Assembly (NCBI GenBank): GCA_027318915.1 | Contig: DAHVOH010000032.1 | Location: 1-35,415, forward strand | DNA: 35,415 nt | Origin: Clostridiales bacterium | Lineage (GTDB): Bacteria; Bacillota_E; Sulfobacillia; Sulfobacillales; JAIMBI01 | Direction: 5' to 3' | Shown here: positions 1-7,960 of the stretch, piece by piece | Layout: each line of letters begins with the position of its first letter | Position numbering within the stretch: the stretch's first letter is position 1 | Translations under genes and position numbers: made by a program | Notes under the pieces: generated by a model | What the model was told of the DNA's origin: nothing | Databases searched by the model: none | Seen by the model: the letters and a program-made list of their open reading frames with translations, nothing else

Positions 1-317
1 GTGCACAGGTCGGCGTGACTCTGAATCCGGACCGGGTCCGCTTGGCTCAGCGGATGTACTCCGGGCCGGTCCGGGCCCGTCGCGTTCCCCTTGGTCGCTG
101 ACGCATGGGCCGCGGGACGGCGAGCAACCAAGAACCGGAGACGTGTCACGAGCGTGAGGGGTTTGACCGGGACAGCCGGGCGAATCCGAGGGCGCCCTAC
201 GCCCCCGTGCCGCTGGAACTCATGGGGCTCGGGACACCCTTTTCCGTTGTCGGCCGGTGAGATCAACGTCTCGCCCATCTATTTCGCCCAACCGAACTTA
301 CTGAAGAGGTGAAGAGC
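1..317. other. Upstream intergenic stretch, no gene recognised
   Basis: I see no convincing gene in this stretch. The only open frame of any length (from about 91 to 312) gives an arginine-rich translation with no recognisable motif and runs into the ribosome binding site of the next gene. No clear -35/-10 pair was found. The last bases (303-309, GAAGAGG) are the Shine-Dalgarno sequence of the hydrolase gene that follows. Confidence 0.5.
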
Positions 318-1208
318 ATGGCCGATGGTATTCCCTGGGCACCTCACGTTATAGACTTTGACGGCGGACGCCTGGCCTACTTCGAGGCCGGCTGCGGTGA
401 GCCGGTCGTGTTTGTCAGCGGGGGTCCCGGCGACAGCCATGGGTACCTTAGAGCGATGGCCGCCGCCTTTGCCAACGAGTTCCGTTGCGTCCTCTACGAC
501 CAGCGTGGGACGGGCCAGTCCCTCCACGACCTCTCGCCCCGGACACTGTGCGTGGACGCGCTGTTGCGCGACCTCGACCATGTGCCGGAGGTCCTCGGCG
601 TCCGCCGCGTGCGTTTGGTCGGACATTCCTGGGGTGCGACGCTCGCCTTGTTGTACGGAATTCGCTATCCCGACGACGTCTCCCACCTTGTTCTGGTGGG
701 GATGGGGCCGTTGGGCGACGCGGCGGCCGCCGTGGCATCGGCCAACCTCATCCGCGTTTTGAGCGAGAGCGAGCGGCAAGAATTCGCCGCGCTGGGTCGA
801 GGCCGTCAGGAGGCATTGGCACAAGGGGATGCGCCGCGGGCATGGGACCTCCATGCGCGGGCGATGCCATACAGGGCGCGCGGGTGGTTCTATGACGCGA
901 AGATGGCGGCTCGCTTCGCCGCGGAGTACGCGGCCAGCGAAGACCGCACGAATTTTACGGTACACCAGCTGGTGAATGCCTCGGCCCGGACGATCGACTG
1001 GGGCTTGGCCATTGCTCGCTGCCACCCGACGTTCCACACTCTCGTGCTGTACGGACGGCAAGACTTCGAGCCTATCGAGCAGGCGTTTGAACTGCAGCAG
1101 CAATGGCCAAACGTAACCGTCCGGTTAATCAATCGAGCCGGCCATTTGCCGTGGCTTGAGCAACCGCGAGAATTCACGCAGACCGTGCAACAGTATCTCC
1201 GGCGGTGA
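318..1208 (+). CDS. Alpha/beta hydrolase, proline iminopeptidase-like
   Basis: A cytosolic alpha/beta-hydrolase of 296 aa, the usual length for the proline iminopeptidase/haloperoxidase-like branch. Counted from the upstream GTG at 309, the oxyanion-loop motif GGPG is at residues 38-41, DQRGTGQS at 64-71, and the nucleophile elbow GHSWG has Ser107. The other triad members are probably Asp252 (YGRQD) and His279 (AGHLPW). GGPG plus GxSWG resembles peptidase family S33, but the substrate cannot be read from sequence. I chose ATG 318 because GAAGAGG sits 8 bases ahead of it; GTG 309 would lie inside that site. It stands alone, convergent with the tRNA gene. A lactonase or ester hydrolase role is equally possible. 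Confidence 0.85.
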   Translation: MADGIPWAPHVIDFDGGRLAYFEAGCGEPVVFVSGGPGDSHGYLRAMAAAFANEFRCVLYDQRGTGQSLHDLSPRTLCVDALLRDLDHVPEVLGVRRVRLVGHSWGATLALLYGIRYPDDVSHLVLVGMGPLGDAAAAVASANLIRVLSESERQEFAALGRGRQEALAQGDAPRAWDLHARAMPYRARGWFYDAKMAARFAAEYAASEDRTNFTVHQLVNASARTIDWGLAIARCHPTFHTLVLYGRQDFEPIEQAFELQQQWPNVTVRLINRAGHLPWLEQPREFTQTVQQYLRR

Positions 1209-1260
1209 GGGCTTCGTGGGGCTCGCCCCCATCACCAACCCGGACTCTCGCAAAAAGAAA

Positions 1261-1337
1261 TGGTCGGAGAGACAGGATTTGAACCTGCGACCTCCTGCTC
1301 CCGAAGCAGGCGCGCTACCAAACTGCGCTACTCCCCG
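1261..1337 (-). tRNA. tRNA-Pro (anticodon CGG)
   Basis: The reverse strand reads as a 77-nt tRNA starting CGGGGAG and ending CTCTCCGACCA. The acceptor stem has seven pairs with one G-U, the D arm is GCGCAGTTTGGTAGCGC, the anticodon stem-loop CCTGC-TTCGGGA-GCAGG gives anticodon CGG, and the T loop is GTTCAAATC. The CCA end is encoded. It reads CCG codons, which are frequent in this GC-rich genome. Directly after CCA the transcript would run into TTTCTTTTTG, which may help termination, although no separate hairpin precedes it. Confidence 0.97.
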
Positions 1338-1348
1338 ATATCGCCTTC

Positions 1349-1378
1349 AGTATAGTGAAGACCGGTCGATGCGGTCAA
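1349..1378 (-). promoter_or_regulatory. Sigma-A-type promoter of tRNA-Pro
   Basis: On the reverse strand, TTGACC (1378-1373) is followed after exactly 18 bases by TATACT (1354-1349). Transcription should start near 1342, about five bases before the mature tRNA 5' end at 1337, so the primary transcript would have almost no leader. Confidence 0.85.
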
Positions 1379-1449
1379 GGGCCGGACGAACGGCGTTGCA
1401 CGGCGCCGACCGACGGCGCAGAATAACGGCGGTAGGAGATCCGGCGTGC

Positions 1450-1487
1450 TGACGGTGTTGGCGCACGGCGCCGTCATCAGCCGTCAT
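1450..1487 (+). promoter_or_regulatory. Cluster of three TGACGG elements, possible operator
   Basis: TGACGG at 1450-1455 is followed by two inverted copies, CCGTCAT at 1471-1477 and again at 1481-1487, spaced exactly 10 bp apart (one helical turn). The cluster ends just before the ribosome binding site of the enoyl-CoA hydratase gene. Geometry and position fit a regulator binding site, but no -35/-10 pair was clear here and the binding protein is unknown. Confidence 0.3.
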
Positions 1488-1507
1488 TGTGGGGGAGGAG
1501 GCGGGGC

Positions 1508-2293
1508 ATGAGTGTCGAGCAGCTCGTCACAGTGGACGATCGGTTTCTGGACGAGCACATCGCGCGGGTGGTGCTGGATAATCCCGCCAAGCGCAACGCA
1601 CTGTCGGCCCACATGTTGAGGGCCCTGGACAACGCGTTGACGACGGTGGGTCAGGACCCCGCCGTCAAAGTGGTCATCATGGGCGCCGCCGGGCCGGCGT
1701 TCAGCGCGGGCCATGATTTACGGGAACTGTTGACGGGTTCCCACGAGGACGTGCGGGATGTGTTTGCCGTCTGTTCCCAGGTGATGGACACCATTCGCCG
1801 TCTGGGCCCGATCGTGGTCGCGGAGGTGGAGGGGATCGCCACCGCGGCCGGCTGTCAGCTGGTGGCGGCCGCGGATCTGGCCGTGGCCGGCGAGGACGCC
1901 CGCTTCGCCACGCCGGGGGTGAAGATTGGGTACTTCTGTGTGACACCGGCGGTTTTTGTGAGTCGGAACGTCGGCCGCAAGAAGGCGGCGGAGATGCTGT
2001 TCACGGGAGAATTCTTGAGTGCTTCCGAAGCTTTGGCGGCCGGGCTGGTGAATCGGGTCGTACCGGCGGGCTCGGCTCTGGACGGCGCCCTGATTTTGGC
2101 CCGCCAGATCGCGCGCTACAGTCGGGACACGCTGGCCCGGGGCAAGCAGGATTTCTACCGCCAATTGGGGCTGCCGGAATTTGACGCTTTGGACTATGCC
2201 AGCCGGATCATGATTGACAATGTGGACCGGCCGGAGGCGCGCGAGGGGATGTCAGCCTTCTTGGGCAAGCGGGAGCCGCAGTGGCCCAACTGA
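1508..2293 (+). CDS. Enoyl-CoA hydratase/isomerase family protein
   Basis: A crotonase-superfamily protein of 261 aa, the family's normal length. The N-terminal DNPAKRNALS motif is the CoA-binding strand region. FSAGHDLREL is the first oxyanion-hole segment, and AGCQLVAAADLAVA followed by ATPGVKIG is the second. The central TAAG has Ala where hydratases often carry a catalytic Glu, so simple hydration of enoyl-CoA is doubtful; an isomerase-, hydrolase- or ECHDC3-like role is possible. ATG 1508 is preceded by GGAGGAGG. No other fatty-acid gene lies nearby. Its stop codon overlaps an ATG that opens a 10-codon frame leading into murT. Confidence 0.85.
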   Translation: MSVEQLVTVDDRFLDEHIARVVLDNPAKRNALSAHMLRALDNALTTVGQDPAVKVVIMGAAGPAFSAGHDLRELLTGSHEDVRDVFAVCSQVMDTIRRLGPIVVAEVEGIATAAGCQLVAAADLAVAGEDARFATPGVKIGYFCVTPAVFVSRNVGRKKAAEMLFTGEFLSASEALAAGLVNRVVPAGSALDGALILARQIARYSRDTLARGKQDFYRQLGLPEFDALDYASRIMIDNVDRPEAREGMSAFLGKREPQWPN

Positions 2294-2325
2294 TGCGGTG
2301 GAACCGGCGCTGGGGCGGACGGTGA
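2293..2325 (+). other. Ten-codon ORF linking the hydratase gene to murT
   Basis: An ATG overlaps the hydratase stop as TGATG, and the frame encodes MRWNRRWGGR before ending in a TGA that overlaps the proposed murT GTG start as GTGA (2322-2325). This double overlap would let ribosomes re-initiate from hydratase to peptide to murT. It may be only a by-product of the sequence; the peptide itself has no recognisable function. Confidence 0.3.
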
Positions 2326-3710
2326 GCGGTCGGTGGCGGGCTCGAGTTGCCATGCTGGTCGGCTGGGCGACCAGGTGGCTCGGCCGTCTTGCCGGGCGGG
2401 CATCCTCTTCCGCTCCGGGCTCCCTCGCGCTTCGCGTCGATCCGCAGATTTTGCGGCGGTTGTCGTCCGGCTTCCCGCGGGGAACGCTCATGGTCACCGG
2501 GACCAACGGCAAGACCACGACGGCCATGTGGGTGGAGGCCATGCTGCGGGCCGACGGATGGCGCGTGGTGAGAAACCGGAGCGGCGCCAATCTCCTGGGG
2601 GGACTGACGACCGCTTTATTGGAGCGGGCCTCCTGCACGCTGGAGTCCCGCGCCGACGGGGCAGTGTTGGAGACGGATGAAGCCACCGTGCCGCGGGCTG
2701 CGGCCGAGACACGTCCGCGCGTGTTGGCGGTCACCAACTTTTTCCGGGACCAGCTGGACCGGTATGGCGAGGTGACCACCACGGTGAGCCTGGTGGCTCG
2801 GGGTATCGAGGCGCTGGACCCGACGGCCACGCTGGTGCTGAATGCCGATGACCCGCATGTCGCCTTTTTGGGCCGGGGCCGGGCGAACGTGCTGTACTAC
2901 GGGCTGGCCTGGCAGGCGGTTACGCCCGCCGACGACGATCCCGGCGACGCGCGTTTTTGTCCGGCCTGCGGGCAAGCCCTTGAGTACACGCGGCGTTTTT
3001 ACGGCCATCTCGGCCACTGGGGCTGCCCCGCCTGTGGATTCCAAAGGCCGGTGCCAACGGTGACGGTGGAGGCCGTGCAGGACCAGCCGGGACGCCGGAC
3101 GGCGGTGATGGATCTCGGCGGTGAACGTGTCGAGGTATCTCTGACGCTGCCGGGCGCCTACAATGTCTACAACGCGGCGTGCGCGGCGGCGGTGGGCCGG
3201 GCGGTGGGCGTGCACGGGCCGTCGATGGCGGAGGGGTTCCTGTCCAGTCGTGGCGCTTTTGGTCGTATGGAGGCCGTTGCCTGGCAAGGTCAGGAGCTGC
3301 GGCTGGCGCTGGTCAAGAATCCGGCCGGGTTCAATCAGGTTCTGCGCGCCGTCGCGGAGGACGCGCGGCCGAAGCAAGTCGTGGTGGCCATCAACGATCG
3401 CTACGCCGACGGGCAAGACGTGTCTTGGCTTTGGGATGTCGACCTTGAGACGTTGGCGCCCCGCCTGCACGCGTTGCATTGGTACGCGGCCGGACTGCGC
3501 GCGCAGGACATGGCGGTGCGGTTGAAGTACGCGGGCGTATCCCCCACCCGGGTGGAGGTGGTGCGGGGTCCGGCCCTCAACGCGCTGGCGAGAGCTCGCC
3601 AAAGGGTGCCCGAGGCGGTCGTCTATGTCCTGCCGACATACACGGCGATGATGGAAATACGGACCGGACTCGAGCGCGCCGGCGCGGTGCGATCTTTTCG
3701 GGAGGGGTAG
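2322..3710 (+). CDS. murT: MurT, Mur-ligase subunit of lipid II amidation
   Basis: MurT pairs with the glutaminase GatD to amidate the alpha-carboxyl of D-Glu in lipid II at the inner membrane face. With a GTG 2322 start it has 462 aa. The Mur-ligase P-loop TGTNGKTTT lies at residues 59-67. The family-specific zinc ribbon is Cys213, Cys216, Cys235 and Cys238. The C-terminal DUF1727 domain carries DVSWLWDVD near 366-374, including the conserved Asp region needed for catalysis. All key parts look intact. The start is not certain: GTG 2322 has a weak Shine-Dalgarno site and is supported mainly by the GTGA overlap; ATG 2352 is the alternative. gatD, normally adjacent, is absent, and selB follows instead. 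Confidence 0.88.
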   Translation: MSGRWRARVAMLVGWATRWLGRLAGRASSSAPGSLALRVDPQILRRLSSGFPRGTLMVTGTNGKTTTAMWVEAMLRADGWRVVRNRSGANLLGGLTTALLERASCTLESRADGAVLETDEATVPRAAAETRPRVLAVTNFFRDQLDRYGEVTTTVSLVARGIEALDPTATLVLNADDPHVAFLGRGRANVLYYGLAWQAVTPADDDPGDARFCPACGQALEYTRRFYGHLGHWGCPACGFQRPVPTVTVEAVQDQPGRRTAVMDLGGERVEVSLTLPGAYNVYNAACAAAVGRAVGVHGPSMAEGFLSSRGAFGRMEAVAWQGQELRLALVKNPAGFNQVLRAVAEDARPKQVVVAINDRYADGQDVSWLWDVDLETLAPRLHALHWYAAGLRAQDMAVRLKYAGVSPTRVEVVRGPALNALARARQRVPEAVVYVLPTYTAMMEIRTGLERAGAVRSFREG

Positions 3711-3715
3711 CACTC

Positions 3716-5608
3716 ATGGCGTCGCGGCCCGTGATCTTCGGTACGGCGGGGCACATCGACCACGGCAAGACCACGTTGGTGCGGGCGCTGACCGGGACCG
3801 ATACGGATCGGCTGCCCGAGGAGAAGGCGCGGGGCATCTCCATCGATCTGGGATTCGCGCCCTGGACCCTGCCCTCCGGGCGCCCGGCGGCCTTTGTGGA
3901 CGTGCCCGGACACGAGCGCTTCGTGCGCAACATGGTGGCGGGCGTCCACGGGATGGATGCGGTCGTGCTGGTGATTGCGGCGGATGAAGGCGTGATGCCC
4001 CAGACCCGTGAGCATTTGGCCATTCTGTCATTGCTGGGGGTCGGACAGGGGCTGACCGTGTTGACCAAGCGCGATTTGGTGGAGGCGGAGTGGCTGGAAC
4101 TGGTCCGGGAGGAAACCCTCGAGGCCCTGCGCGGCACGTTTCTCGGCGAATGTCCGGTGCTGGCCGTCAGCGCGGTCACCGGCGAGGGCCTACCGGAGCT
4201 CCGCGAGCAGCTCGACGCGGTGGCGGACCGGGTTCCGCCCCGCGACGTCCAGGGCAGTCCGCGCCTACCCATTGACCGCGTGTTCAGCGTGCGGGGCTTT
4301 GGTACGGTGGTGACCGGCACCTTGACCAGCGGCCGCCTGCGCACCGACGACAACTTGGCGGTGATGCCGGATGACCGGCCGGTGCGCGTGCGGGGTCTGG
4401 AAGTTCACGGGCGACGGGTAGACAGTGCCGAAGCGGGACAACGGGTGGCCGTAAACTTGGGTGGGGTGGAGCGGCAGCATATCCGGCGCGGGCAGGTCCT
4501 GAGCCGCCCGGGCGCCGTGGCCGCAGTCAGCGTGGCTCAGATTCAAGTAACGCTGCTGCCGGAGGCGGGCGGGTTGAAACATCGGGCGCGGGTTCATGTG
4601 CATGCGGGGACCGATGATGCCCTGGCCCGCGTGTACTATTATGACCGGGACAGACTGGACGGAGGCGACACGGCGTGGGCGGAGCTTCGGATCGAAAAGC
4701 CACTGGTGCTGCTGCGCGGCGACCGGGTGCTGCTGCGCTCCTATTCGCCGGTCACCACCATCGGCGGCGGCGTGGTGGGAGAGGTGGGCCGTCATCATCG
4801 CCGGCGGGAAGCCGCCCTGCTGGACACGCTGGACCGCCTCGTGCACGCGGACCCGGCCACGGTGGCTCGGGATCGTCTGGCTGAGGCGTCGGGTCCGCGA
4901 TCGCTGAGCGACTTGGCCCGCGAATCCGACGTCTCCCCGGCCGATTTGGTTCAAGCGTTGGCGGGTGCGCCGGATGTGGTGCTGTTCGACGACCGCTGGG
5001 CTGTCCACCGCCAAGTGATGGAGCGCTTGGAAAGGGAAATCCGCGCGCAGATCGATGGCTATCATGCTGACCATCCCCTTCGGCGCGGCATCCCGCGGGA
5101 ACGGCTGCGAGCGCTGGCGCCCACGTGGGATCCACGCCATTGGAACAGTTTCCTGGCCGGCTTGGACGGCATTCGCTTAGTGGATGACGCGGCGGCCCGG
5201 GCCGATTTCCAGCCGAATCCCGGACCCGCCGAGCGCAGCCGGGCGCGGAACGTCGAGGCGCGCCTGTGGGAAGAGGGCCTGCGGCCCACCGCCATAGCCG
5301 CGGTCCTGGGGGAGGCGGGCGTGCCCGAGGCGGAGCGGAGCGACTTTTTGGCCTGGATGGTGGAGGAGGGCTTGCTGGTGCGGCTCGACGAGGGGCTTTA
5401 TGTGGCCCGGCGCCGGTTCGACGAGGCGGTGCGGGCGGTGCGGACGGCCCTGGCCGACGGGCGGCGCATGGGCACGTCGGAGCTTCGCGAGGTGCTGGGC
5501 ACCAGCCGCAAGTATGCGGTGCCGTTGCTGGAGCGGATGGACGAAGCGCGCATCACGCGTCGCGTGGGGGACGAACGCATGCTCATGCTGATGGAGAGTC
5601 GGCCATGA
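3716..5608 (+). CDS. selB: SelB, selenocysteine-specific elongation factor
   Basis: SelB delivers selenocysteyl-tRNA to UGA codons marked by a SECIS hairpin. This protein has 630 aa, typical for bacterial SelB. The GTPase domain starts with GHIDHGKTT (residues 12-20), then the switch segment EEKARGISIDLGF, the G3 motif DVPGHERF, and TKRD as the G4 motif. Beta-barrel domains II and III follow, and then a C-terminal string of winged helices that binds SECIS RNA. ATG 3716 is preceded by GGGAGGGG. The stop overlaps the next start as ATGA. No selA, selD, selC or UGA-containing selenoprotein gene was recognised in the window. Confidence 0.95.
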   Translation: MASRPVIFGTAGHIDHGKTTLVRALTGTDTDRLPEEKARGISIDLGFAPWTLPSGRPAAFVDVPGHERFVRNMVAGVHGMDAVVLVIAADEGVMPQTREHLAILSLLGVGQGLTVLTKRDLVEAEWLELVREETLEALRGTFLGECPVLAVSAVTGEGLPELREQLDAVADRVPPRDVQGSPRLPIDRVFSVRGFGTVVTGTLTSGRLRTDDNLAVMPDDRPVRVRGLEVHGRRVDSAEAGQRVAVNLGGVERQHIRRGQVLSRPGAVAAVSVAQIQVTLLPEAGGLKHRARVHVHAGTDDALARVYYYDRDRLDGGDTAWAELRIEKPLVLLRGDRVLLRSYSPVTTIGGGVVGEVGRHHRRREAALLDTLDRLVHADPATVARDRLAEASGPRSLSDLARESDVSPADLVQALAGAPDVVLFDDRWAVHRQVMERLEREIRAQIDGYHADHPLRRGIPRERLRALAPTWDPRHWNSFLAGLDGIRLVDDAAARADFQPNPGPAERSRARNVEARLWEEGLRPTAIAAVLGEAGVPEAERSDFLAWMVEEGLLVRLDEGLYVARRRFDEAVRAVRTALADGRRMGTSELREVLGTSRKYAVPLLERMDEARITRRVGDERMLMLMESRP

Positions 5609-6315
5609 TGGGAACGCGGGTCGAGGTCGCCTGGGCCAAGATGCCGAAGGGCGCTTTGGGGGAGAGCGGCGACAGCATCGAGCTGGTAGAGCGGCCCTTG
5701 GGCGGTGTGTCCCTGGTCTTGGCGGACGGGCAGGGGTCGGGCACGGCGGCGCGGCGCATCAGTCGCCTGGTGGCCATGAAGGCCGTGGCTCTCTTGTCGG
5801 ACGGTAGCCGCGACGGGGCGGTCGCGCGAGCGGTGCAGGATATGCTCTACACCGCGCGGGAAGGACGGGTCACGGCCACCTTGGCCATCCTGTCGGTGGA
5901 CTTGTCCACCGACAGCGCCGTGGTGGCCAGGAATTCCCCGTGCCCCGTGGTCGTCCGCCAGGGGGACACCATTTTCCGTCTGGAAGGCCACGCCGAGGTG
6001 ATTGGCACGTACCGTCGGACCAAGCCGGCCATGACGGAGCTGCCGCTGATGCCCGGCACCGTGCTGGCCACGTTTTCCGACGGCATTGTCCACGCCGGCC
6101 GGCGTACGGGCAAGAGCCTGCCGTGGGAGGCGCTCGATGCGGAGCTCTTGCAGTTGGACGCCGTTCACCTCGGGCAGTGGGTGCAGTCGGTCCTGGATCG
6201 CGCCGTCACCCTGGACGCCGGACGACCCCAGGACGACATGAGCATCATGGCCATGGCCGTGGTCGAGGATGATCGGCCGCCGCTGCGCTGGCTGCGGGCC
6301 AGCATTCCGTCATGA
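5605..6315 (+). CDS. SpoIIE/PP2C-type protein phosphatase domain protein
   Basis: A stand-alone 236-aa domain of the SpoIIE branch of PP2C serine/threonine phosphatases, with no membrane or sensor region. Metal-binding acidic motifs are visible in order: SGDS (Asp23), LADGQGSG (Asp41), FSDG in the C-terminal third, and DDMSIMA near the end. The ADGxGSG segment is typical of SpoIIE. Such enzymes usually dephosphorylate anti-anti-sigma factors, but no STAS or RsbW-like gene is next to it, so the target is unknown. It overlaps selB upstream and the P-loop gene downstream by ATGA, which suggests one transcript and related dosage. Confidence 0.85.
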   Translation: MMGTRVEVAWAKMPKGALGESGDSIELVERPLGGVSLVLADGQGSGTAARRISRLVAMKAVALLSDGSRDGAVARAVQDMLYTAREGRVTATLAILSVDLSTDSAVVARNSPCPVVVRQGDTIFRLEGHAEVIGTYRRTKPAMTELPLMPGTVLATFSDGIVHAGRRTGKSLPWEALDAELLQLDAVHLGQWVQSVLDRAVTLDAGRPQDDMSIMAMAVVEDDRPPLRWLRASIPS

Positions 6316-6692
6316 GAGACGAGCGGGCACTGATCGTGGTGGGTCCGTGCGGGGTCGGCAAGTCCACGCTGGTGGCGGGACTCCGCCGCGCCGGGGTGCC
6401 GGCGCGGGAGGTGGCGCAGGAGCACTCCCAGGTGCCCGACTTGTTTCGGCGCCACAGTCCGCCGCCCGCGCTGCTGGTGTTTCTGGCCGCCACTCTGCCG
6501 ACCGTCCGGGGGCGGCGTCTGGACGCCGCGCTCGGAGCGCCGCAATACCGCATCGAGCGCCAGCGCCTGCGCTTGGCCGAGGGGACGGCCGATCTGGTCG
6601 TGCATACCGACGGGATCTCGGCCGAGGAAGTGCTGGCCCGCGTCCTGACGGGCACCGCGCGAATTGACCGGGCTTTGGGCGGCGGTCTATAA
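6312..6692 (+). CDS. Small P-loop nucleotide-binding protein, kinase-like
   Basis: A 126-aa protein dominated by a nucleotide kinase-like P-loop, GPCGVGKST at residues 11-19, right after the first beta strand. Further along are a conserved-looking REVAQEHSQVPDLFRRH segment and an acidic C-terminal stretch (DLVVHTDGISAEEVLARVL) that resembles the last strand and helix of small nucleoside or shikimate-type kinases. No lid or base-specificity motif is evident. It starts by ATGA overlap with the phosphatase gene, so a functional link is plausible. The substrate is unknown. The secD promoter lies inside its last codons. Confidence 0.7.
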   Translation: MRDERALIVVGPCGVGKSTLVAGLRRAGVPAREVAQEHSQVPDLFRRHSPPPALLVFLAATLPTVRGRRLDAALGAPQYRIERQRLRLAEGTADLVVHTDGISAEEVLARVLTGTARIDRALGGGL

Positions 6693-6693
6693 T
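6664..6693 (+). promoter_or_regulatory. Sigma-A-type promoter of secDF
   Basis: TTGACC (6664-6669), an 18-base spacer and TATAAT (6688-6693). The -10 box includes the TAA stop codon of the upstream P-loop gene. The predicted start near 6700 gives a leader of roughly 25 bases containing the secD ribosome binding site CGGAGG. Confidence 0.85.
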
Positions 6694-6725
6694 GCATCGA
6701 CATTAGCGCAACCGGAGGACCAGCT

Positions 6726-7949
6726 ATGCGGCGCCGTGCACGCGTTCTGCTCGTCGGGATCATCGTGTTGCTGGGAGCGGCCGGATTCTATTTCGGGCAT
6801 GTGAATCCGATCACCCGCCACCTGCACTATGGGCTGGATTTTGTGGGTGGCATCAGCGCCGAGTTTCAGGCCGAGCCCACCCCCGGTGTGGCGGTCACCC
6901 CCGCGGCGATGCAGCGCACGCTGGAGATCATGCGGTTTCGTGCCGATAAGCTTGGGGTGTCCGATCCGGTCGTGCAGCAGATTGGCCCCAATCGCATCAT
7001 GGTGCAGCTGCCGGGTATCAAGAAGCAGGAGGAGGCACTCCAGTATCTCGGCCAGACGGCCTCCCTCATTATCAAAGATCCGAGCGGCAAGCACGTGCTC
7101 CTGACGGGCGCCGACCTCAAATCTGCCCAGGCCGAAATCCAGCAGGGCGCGACGCCTCCGTACGTGATCGCCATCACCTTCAACACCCAGGGAACCAAAC
7201 TGTTCTACGCCGCCACGCAGAAGTACCTGGGCCAGCCGCTGCCCATCTATCTGGACGGGAAGGAATTGGAGGCGCCCTATGTGCGCGACGTCATCTCCAA
7301 CGGCCAGGCCGTGTTGTCGGGCGGCTTCCCCACGTTGGCGTCGGCGCAGAAAATGGCGCTGCTGTTGCAATCGGGCGCGCTGCCCATCAGCCTCAAGGTG
7401 CTTGATGTGAGGACGGTGTCCGCCACGCTGGGTGCTAGCGCGGTGCGCGCCAGCAAGCTGGCCGCCGCCTTGGCGCTGCTCCTCATCGGCGTGTTCATGG
7501 TGGTGTGGTACCGGCTGGCGGGCCTCCTGGCGGATGTGGCGCTGGGCATTTACATGTTTTTGATGCTGGGCGCGCTGTTGGCGCTCAATGCGACCATCAC
7601 GCTGCCGGGTGTGGCGGGGATGATTCTGTCGGCGGGGATGGCGGTGGACGCGAACGTGATCATCTTCTCCCGCGTGCGCGAAGAGATGGTCGCCGGCAAG
7701 ACGCCCCGGGCGGCGGTGGAGGCGGGATTTCGTCACGCCATCCGGGCCATCATCGACTCCAACGCCACCACGTTTCTGGCGGGTCTGATCCTGTTTGTCC
7801 TCGGCTCCGGGGAAGTGAAGGGATTTGCCATCACCTTGATGGTGGGCATCACCATTTCCCTGTTCACCGCCGTGTTTGTGACGCGCGAGTTCATTCGTCT
7901 GGCCGCCGATGCCGGATTGGCGCGGGTTCGGGTCATATTCGTCGGTTGA
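6726..7949 (+). CDS. secD: SecD, protein translocase accessory subunit
   Basis: SecD works with SecF and SecYEG, using the proton-motive force to pull exported proteins across the membrane. At 407 aa it is on the short side, as in many Bacillota. An N-terminal membrane helix (about 8-25) is followed by the D1 motif YGLDFVGG, then the extracytoplasmic P1 region ending in the conserved GFPTLASAQ and LQSGALP segments. Five C-terminal membrane helices carry AGMAVDANVIIFSRVREE and the NATTFLAG motif, hallmarks of the RND-like proton channel. CGGAGG precedes ATG 6726. It is separate from SecF, unlike the fused SecDF of Bacillus subtilis. Confidence 0.96.
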   Translation: MRRRARVLLVGIIVLLGAAGFYFGHVNPITRHLHYGLDFVGGISAEFQAEPTPGVAVTPAAMQRTLEIMRFRADKLGVSDPVVQQIGPNRIMVQLPGIKKQEEALQYLGQTASLIIKDPSGKHVLLTGADLKSAQAEIQQGATPPYVIAITFNTQGTKLFYAATQKYLGQPLPIYLDGKELEAPYVRDVISNGQAVLSGGFPTLASAQKMALLLQSGALPISLKVLDVRTVSATLGASAVRASKLAAALALLLIGVFMVVWYRLAGLLADVALGIYMFLMLGALLALNATITLPGVAGMILSAGMAVDANVIIFSRVREEMVAGKTPRAAVEAGFRHAIRAIIDSNATTFLAGLILFVLGSGEVKGFAITLMVGITISLFTAVFVTREFIRLAADAGLARVRVIFVG

Positions 7950-7960
7950 GGGGGACCCCG

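Noticed and set aside
1217..1231. Hairpin TGGGG-CTCGC-CCCCA between the hydrolase and the tRNA gene as a terminator
   Set aside because: No T run follows it in either direction. The T-rich stretch at 1251-1260 precedes the hairpin on the reverse strand instead.
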